Assembly (NCBI GenBank): GCA_034190875.2
Contig: CM067346.1
Location: 42,350,042-42,414,041 of the forward strand
Source: Urechis unicinctus
Taxonomy: Eukaryota > Annelida > Polychaeta > Xenopneusta > Urechidae
Direction of reading: 5' to 3'
Length of the DNA stretch: 64,000 bases
In this document: positions 55,894 to 64,000 of the stretch, piece after piece
Layout: every line of letters begins with the position of its first letter
Numbering within the stretch: position 1 is the first letter of the stretch
Notes under the pieces: model-generated
Database searches by the model: none
What the model was told of the DNA's origin: nothing
The model's input: the letters and a program-made list of their open reading frames with translations, nothing else
Translations under genes and position numbers: made by a program

Positions 55894-56196
55894 TATATAT
55901 ATATATATATATATAGATAGAGAGAGAGATAGATATAGATATAGAGATATATATATAGAGAGAGAGAGAGATATATAGAGAGAGAGATAGGAGATATAGA
56001 TCTGTATATATATATATGTAGAGAATAGATAGACATCAGATATATATATCTATATAGAGATATAGATAGATACATATATATTTAGAGAGATATAAATATA
56101 TATAGAGAGATGTATATATAGACAAAATATATATTTATATATATATACCATATGGATATATGTGTATATGTGTAGATATATATAGATATATATACT

Positions 56197-56261
<65 letters not shown>

Positions 56262-56278
56262 TCTACATATATATATAT

Positions 56279-56324
<46 letters not shown>

Positions 56325-56340
56325 ATATATATATATATAT
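55863..56340. repeat. (AT)n and (GA)-interrupted microsatellite
   Basis: TA runs alternating with agagag and gata stretches at 55915-56110, then pure TA runs. Confidence 0.97.
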
Positions 56341-56395
56341 AGTTAATATGTGACACTGATCGTATCTCTATTTATAACATCTGATATATATGACA

Positions 56396-56518
<123 letters not shown>

Positions 56519-59027
56519 ACCAGGATGATTACAGCGATGTGACATGACACTGACCGTATTATTGATTGTTGATTTATAACATCATGAAACACTATGACAC
56601 TCTGTATCGCATTGTTGCAACTACTTGTGTGCTTTTGTAAACCTATCCAAGTGTAGTTGTATTGGAAAGATGCGTTTGGAGTCGAACGACCAATCATGGA
56701 GTCAGAGAGGGTAAACCGATTTTATTTGGCCCTACTCCCCGACAGCGACAAGGCTACTTATGACTGGGACTAAAAACCGCTGCACAAGTGTTGCGATCAT
56801 AACGTGGCTTAGTCGCTTCCTACCACAGTATTACAAATGTCAGATGACTGTCAATGAAAGCTAACAGAAATCGATGTTGGAATCATGTTCGTTTCACGTC
56901 TCTATGATACCGGCTGCATGTTTTGGCTCGTGTGAGTAGATGATTTAATGCAAATAATAATCATAATGTATTTACGCATGTGACTTGAATCAATTGTCTG
57001 CATTTACGTTTTGCGGTTAAGCATGCCGAGGAAAACTCTTATCCTTTCAGAACATAATATGAATGGGACGTATGTAGGCGCATTACACAGGATGGTCACA
57101 TTATGGTATCAAATGCCAACAAATCAACTTTGGAAGACCAACTCTATCGGTGTGAGCGATAAAATATATCAGCAGTCCTCCGGACTAGGTTGTGCGCCTA
57201 ACGCAGGAAACCAATGGATGGAGCAGTGTTCGTAAATGAGCTCTAACTCTTTAGAGCAGAATACGGTAAATATTTTCAACAGACAGAACAAAAATGGTGT
57301 ATATATATACATAAATATATTCAATTAATTGATAATCAAATACATTCGTGTACATCAGGTGATTTTGCATTTACCGGTTGATTGAATTTGCAAATTATTT
57401 ACCGTGTAAGCCAGTTTTCCCAATTTAAACTGAATGTGTAAATGTGCCATGATAACATTTTAGTGATGTTATTGCTCTTGCAATAATACAAATTAGCCGG
57501 ATGGATGCCCTATCATTTGCAATGCCAGTTTCATCAACAATGATATATCGTTGCACATTGAAATTACGAAACGGGTGTGCTGAGTAATGGCTTGTCCGCA
57601 ATGACCTTCTCGATCCAATTTATCAAGCCCCGAAGTATTCTTATCTTCAGAACTCAGAAAAAAATATAAGAAGGAATGAAGATTTTCGGACTGGTTTATC
57701 ACAGACCTACTACATAAGGAACCATTAAGGCATTTGAAATTCGTATAGTGAATGCTGTTTCAAAGTAAGCGTTTCGCACACTATATCCATGACTGTTCGG
57801 CAAAGCCCAAAGCAATTCCGTCTGTAGTAATCCATCGTGTGATATCCCATATTTAAACTAAAGTACGCATAGATGCACAACCCATTGGGAACGACGTTTC
57901 CCATCAATTCGCTTGAGCTTCAGATTGCTTGTTCAGGATTTGGACGATGATGAAATATCTTACCTATAGCATATATATCATTATATGACAGTTTTAATAT
58001 AAAGGCCTAGCCAAATAAATTAACTTGATAATGCAAGCGCTATGGAGTTGATGATAACCATGCGTTATCCAGTGTGCAAATGTAGCTCTGATATGATATG
58101 TGTCCATATTGGATGAAGGCAGGGTTTTAAAGACAAATATAATCGGCCACTATATAAGAGAGCCTACTCGATGCTACCCATGAATAATGCTTCTGGCTGT
58201 TATACTTGCCTTGATTGGTTATTGTTAGTCCTTATCGTTATCATTTTACATTCATTGTTTTGGCACTTACAGTTATTCGCTCATCAACTACAATTTCTAT
58301 GCTCATTGCATAGAAAATAGGTCATATAAGCATCTAACAAGCCGCATCATTTAGTATTTCGGGTCACACGACGAAGTCTACCACCTCAATTAATTTGATT
58401 TATGAACAGCTTGTTGGAATCTAAACTTGAATAATTGAATACCCCAATGGTAAAGAGAAGATTATTGTCTAACCATATCCAGCTTTATCATGTCCAAATC
58501 GGGTTTAGCTTTCACAAATCGTAGAGGACAGTGGTGGAAATGATTGAGAAAAGACACTGTACTTGGCTGTTTATGATCGTAAATGCGCATACCGGATATA
58601 ACTATAATGATATCACCATAGAAACAAGACGACTTGATACACGGATACGCACGTGGAACATAATATCAGATGCCAGACATAAATCTGCTCCTATTTGCTA
58701 CTCGTAAAGTACTTTGGTCTAGTAATAACTCAGGATCATGAATAATAATATTTTCCTGTTTAATTCGTTGCAATGTTTTACATCGCCAAGACAAAGGTTG
58801 TATTTTGATTACTTTGGATTATAATCTTTGTTATGTGTATAATTTATATCACGCTACATTTCAGCAGTCAAATAAAAATATATAAACCGATCACTATTAT
58901 GAGTGCATTTTAGGCACGTTTTACTCTTTATTCCGAACACGAATACAGATCTATCTCATGTCTCTAACATACCACGTACCTTGATATGATAACTTTCGAT
59001 ATTGACGTAGCACGTTGGTAAATTGTT

Positions 59028-60000
59028 GTAGTTTCTTGTACTGGTGGTTTTGTTTACATACAAGCTAAATGGTAAAATAACAGGACCGTTAAGAAATCCG
59101 TGAATGATATAGTTGATATCAAGTAGTAAATATCTGCATTACCACAACATCCGCTCCACTCAGTTGTCTGGTAGTTAGGCAAATAACACGAAGTGATTGG
59201 TTTAAGGGACAAATATCATGACATTAAGAGGTCACAAAGCATTCGGTTGACGAAATAAAAAACTGTGGAAAAAGTTCCCATTTGACCAGCATATTTCAGC
59301 TGATTGCCTTTGCGGATTATACGATGAACGCCTGTGGTATGGGTCAGTGTCAAATTCAAATGGTATGACATACTTACCTGTTGATTGAATTTTCAATAAT
59401 GATTGTGATACATTCAATGCTGATATGATTCATACCAATCCAACTGACCCTAAATGAGTCGCAGAATGTGGTTTCCCAATAATGCCAATCAGGTGATTTT
59501 AAATAATCGTACTTTGATCTACGCCTTTCACTAAACATTTGATTGCACGTGTTATACTGAGCAAGGCTTCCTGCAAAGAGGGAACCTATTTGAATGAAGT
59601 TGATTGACGGATAAATATAACAATTGACTGGAACCGTTTGTCTACAGCCTTGCTGTAATCAGTGTCTTGGACTCCTGCGGCAATGTGCAAAGATTTCCTG
59701 ATCAATTATGACGTATTCAGCACACACAAATACGCCTACAAATAACACTGAAACGCATGGCATACTCTTTGTGGTTTGACAACGGTATACCTTGCTACGA
59801 TTGAATCGGCGGGGTGATTTTCAGAGTGTTATAATTTCTTGTGCTGCCGTTTTTGTTTACATACAACCTAAATCGTAATAAAAAAACAGGAACGTTCCTA
59901 GAAATTAATGAACGGCCTTATAGTTTTGATATTTTTTTGCATCATAAAATATCTGCATATCCCACAACAACCGTCTGCATTAGTTGCGCACGTTCTCTGG
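59028..60000 (+). repeat. Direct repeat, about 140 bp, two diverged copies
   Basis: 59028-59170 (cttgtactggtggttttg...) and 59835-60000 (cttgtgctgccgtttttg...) share gtttacatacaa, acagga and aaatatctgcat in the same order. Similarity is moderate, and both lie inside or next to duplication 3B. Confidence 0.65.
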
Positions 60001-60296
60001 TTGATAGATTGAGATTAGAAGCATTTTAACGTATTCTGCCACAGCGACGGGTACAGTAAATTACATTCAAATCGTGCCATTGCAAATTAGGATCGAATCA
60101 AAATATATACAAGCGTGAATCGAAAGATATAATTATTCATTGTGTCGAGGTATATTATGTGTGCATATAAATCCAAAATATGACATCACTGCCCAATGAG
60201 AAAAAAGCCCTGTCTTTGTCAGTACATTGGGAGTTTGATTTACGCCGTAGCTGACGAGCAAGTGATAAAAGCAAGGTTAAATATATTCAATTCTCC

Positions 60297-60438
60297 AGAT
60301 ACAACCCGCCATGTGTGTTAAGGGTTCAGAACAAAAACACCTTGTTGAATGCATAGTGCAGAAATAATACGAAGGCTATTCTTTATAAAATATCAATTTA
60401 TTAGAGAGTGTTCAAGAAATAACCAATCAAATCAATTC

Positions 60439-60495
<57 letters not shown>

Positions 60496-60496
60496 T

Positions 60497-60539
<43 letters not shown>

Positions 60540-60683
60540 TATATATAGAAATATATAGATGTATATATATATAGGGAAAAAAATAGATACATATATATAT
60601 ACATATAAATATATACATATATATATATATGGATATATATATTTATATATATATGCACAAATATATATAAATTTATACATTTA

Positions 60684-60782
<99 letters not shown>

Positions 60783-60937
60783 ATATTCGATAAATACAAC
60801 CCGCCATGTGTGTTAAGGGTTCAGAACAAAACACCTTGTTGAATGCATATTGCAGAATGTAATACGAAGGCTATTCTTTGTAAAATAATCAATTTATTAG
60901 AGGATGTTCAAGAAATGACCAATCAAATCAATTCAGA
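60297..60937 (+). repeat. Direct repeats of about 140 bp flanking an AT tract
   Basis: 60297-60437 and 60790-60937 are about 95% identical (acaacccgccatgtgtgtta at the start, caatcaaatcaattca at the end). Between them is only the AT tract 60438-60780, so about 490 bp was duplicated or the AT run arose inside a duplicated unit. Confidence 0.9.
60438..60780. repeat. (AT)n microsatellite between direct repeats
   Basis: TA runs broken by atagat, ggga and aattta pieces. Confidence 0.97.
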
Positions 60938-60956
60938 GGGTTGTCGATACGAAAAG

Positions 60957-61029
60957 TATATATATCTATATATATATATATATACATAAAATATATATAT
61001 ATGTATATAAATATAAAAAGATATATATC

Positions 61030-61060
<31 letters not shown>

Positions 61061-61419
61061 TTTATATATATATTATATATATTTATATATATCTAAATAT
61101 ATGCACAAATAAATATATATATATTTATACATTTATATATGCATATATATATATATATAAATACATTTACATATATATATAAACATTATATATTTGTGTG
61201 TATATATAAATATATATATATGGATATAGATATAAAAATAGAAAAAGAGATATATAGAGATAAAAGAAGATAAAGAAAGACATAGATAAATAAATACATA
61301 GAGATATGTAGAGAGATAGATAGAGTAGAGGTATATATAGAGAATTCTCTATATATATAGAATATATATATATCTATATCTCTCTAGATATCTCCCTACA
61401 ATATATATATATATAGATA

Positions 61420-61454
<35 letters not shown>

Positions 61455-61489
61455 ATATCTATATATCTATATATATATATATCTATCTA

Positions 61490-61535
<46 letters not shown>
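60957..61535. repeat. (AT)n microsatellite, much interrupted
   Basis: TA runs with GA-rich and A-rich pieces at 61225-61340 and a palindromic agagaattctct at 61339-61350. Confidence 0.97.
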
Positions 61536-61538
<3 letters not shown>

Positions 61539-61704
61539 AGTTTGGAATAATATTCCTTCGCCATTCAACATTATCACAACCTTGGTTTTGACGGATAACG
61601 CCGGAAAATAGTTTTGATAGGCATATGCTCGCGTGCTCGTGGTACATCATCAATTGACCTCAAGTTATCTGCTTACATATCTAAACGCACACTCGATAAC
61701 ATGA

Positions 61705-62260
61705 CACGACTATGAAATGCTCAGTGATACTCTTATCAGCATAAAGAAGCTTTTGCATATTTAAATGGAATTTATGTGGCACAGGCATCAAGGACCATGA
61801 ACTGCAAACTGTAATACTGGCGCCTAGTGCCTATATGACGCACATGGGATGCACATAGACATCGGCATCAAAATTTTTATCAGTAGAATATTCCGATAAT
61901 TTCAACAGATACGGGACGCGTATCACTAAACTCCTTGCGCATTCGGTTGGTGCAGATTGATAATGTCGATTATATATTTTACTTAATTATTACTGTGATG
62001 CAATATGATGAACGTGGACAAAGACATCGGTAAATTGCCTCGAAATTTCAATATAGCACTTCCATGTGAAAATCATTCATCGTCTTTTGCCCTTACTTGA
62101 ACTAAGCTTTATAGTACTGATTCATTATTTACATCATCTGTTATACTTTATGGCAGGTATATTGCATATGAATTGGACTGACAATGGAATAGTTATAAAA
62201 CGTCAAGGGTTCTAGAGACTTTTGTCACCATCGCGGTAAAATAACATGGCTAATACCTTA
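61705..62260. repeat. Segmental duplication 4, copy B
   Basis: Partner of 45930-46420, again directly after a long AT tract. Together with duplication 3 it makes an interrupted colinear pair of about 7-8 kb (39.2-46.4 and 53.9-62.3 kb). Confidence 0.8.
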
Positions 62261-62478
62261 ATTTGAAAATGAGCAATAAATTCCAAGAACAAGGTTGCTT
62301 GCACAATCAGCCGGTATATTTAATGAGCAGACCAATTCAAAACTATATGTCAAATGATTAACTTTAATACTAGGATATGACTATGATAAGAACTTGTAAT
62401 TAAAAAATCGCTATCACCTACCAAATGGCGTGTATATCTGTTTCGACCTATATAGGAGTATACGCCGCAGCATATCAA

Positions 62479-62752
<274 letters not shown>

Positions 62753-64000
62753 CCCCCGAAATGCACCTTGGATATTGAACCCATACACCCACCTGTTTTT
62801 TGTGTTGCCTTTTAAATATCCAGCTTATGGCACAAGTGACTATTGGTGGCAGTTATAATGTACTGCACTCTTGTGATGTAGTGCTGTTTATTGCCCAACG
62901 CGGAACACACACAAAATGGAAGGATAATGAAATAGACCCGTAAATGTACGGTATATGAATATGACTCAGATACCGTGTGTCGTGTAAAATGAGCACTGCG
63001 ACATTTTATCCTTGGGTGTTACATTTTAGTGATCATAACTAAATATTATCGCAGTATTCCGCTGTTATGCAATCATGCAATCATGTTAGACTTGGGGTTA
63101 TGTTCAGTTTGCGGGTTTCTGAGTTTTTTTCCTTGAGTGCAACACACCCAATGTGATAAGAAGTCATCGCACTCGACACCGTTCTATCATTATATTTTGC
63201 GTGACTCTTTTCAACCCTAATTACCTCCGCTGTGAGAGTTTTTTCACTGCACTAGCTGTTAACTTCTTCAGCAAAACATATCATTGAGGTATAATGATAC
63301 AGTGCATAGATGTTTTCAATCGTTACACAAACGCAGTAAAACACTCAAAACAGTAAAAGCATATTTTTCTGGGAAATAATGAGTCTCACCAATGATATTC
63401 ATAGTTCTGTGTCACTTGCATGGGAATGCTTACATGTTTTCAATTGGGCGCATCTATTAACGACCCAACTTAACGTTCCATGACTGACAATGCACGTCAA
63501 GGTTACCGAACAACAAGTAGGCATTAATTGCATCCAAATGTCGTTAAAACGGCACCAAACTATAAGTCAAAGTCAGGTCGCGCATACAGAGATTCCTACT
63601 CAACAGTTAGGATTCATAGTGGGTCAATTGCGGTTTCATCAAAGAAATAAATGTCAGTTGTTTCAGTAGACATACAGCTGCCATCAGGTGCGGTTTAGCG
63701 TGCTCGAGAGGTGTCTGTGATGAGGTTTTATTTTTCTTGGCAACCCTCTAGTTTCAAATCGAGAAACTGATATTTCTTCCGCCGCTTATTAACTCGTTCC
63801 ATAGGTACTGGCGAATCACCATCAGCTGCTAATATCCTTGCTTTGAGAGGACACCAAATAACCCAATATGTCATTCGTGACCTCTATTCTTCTCGATGTA
63901 ATGTTATTCAACCGGCCTCTCTTGTCGTTTTCAATCAAAGTTAATATACATGCATGAGTGGTCGGAGATGTGTATATGTGCAATCAACCGAAATGCGCCA
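62753..64000. other. Stretch without a supported gene
   Basis: Single-copy AT-rich sequence running off the window. I see no exon, RNA gene or repeat in it. Confidence 0.45.

Overview
The window looks like an AT-rich animal (metazoan) nuclear genome. It has intron-split exons with GT/AG junctions, kringle domains (known from animals), non-LTR retrotransposon relics, a tRNA-derived SINE, a small inverted-repeat DNA transposon and very long (AT)n microsatellites. No rRNA, tRNA, CRISPR or prokaryotic gene organisation was seen. The SINE tail reminds me of tails common in mollusc tRNA-SINEs. That is recall, not a search, so 'marine invertebrate, perhaps mollusc' is only a weak guess.

Layout. 1-5460 and 17240-22150 are two diverged copies of one multi-kb segment; the second carries a 374-bp terminal-inverted-repeat element that is absent from the first. 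5461-17239 and 22151-25559 are single-copy, with no gene I can support. 25560-27960 is an old copy of a segment that recurs as a very young 2.9-kb head-to-tail tandem at 46885-52688. 28760-29810 is a 1-kb foldback. 29.8-38.2 kb is the only gene-rich part. 39.2-43.1 and 53.9-59.4 kb are another diverged segment pair, followed by a colinear pair at 45.9-46.4 and 61.7-62.3 kb. Their left ends are also related to the left ends of the first pair, giving a four-member family. Long AT tracts are absent from the first 27 kb and dense from 27.2 to 62.8 kb.

The main gene lies on the minus strand, 34696 down to 32784. It has six exons whose phases all join, and encodes a predicted 243-residue secreted protein: a signal peptide, two complete kringles with six cysteines each, and a short tail. 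The small exons hide it from any long-ORF search. Broken copies of its 3' exons lie at 29.8-30.1 kb and of its middle exons at 36.6-36.9 kb. Outside each relic is a plus-strand relic (30.5-31.2 and 37.4-38.2 kb) of a gene resembling the cysteine-rich intracellular domain of P2X7 receptors (P2RX7_C). Both have a CRE-like palindrome upstream, and both share the same in-frame stop. The 29.8-38.2 kb block therefore looks like a rearranged array of kringle and P2X7-C-like units with one surviving intact kringle gene.
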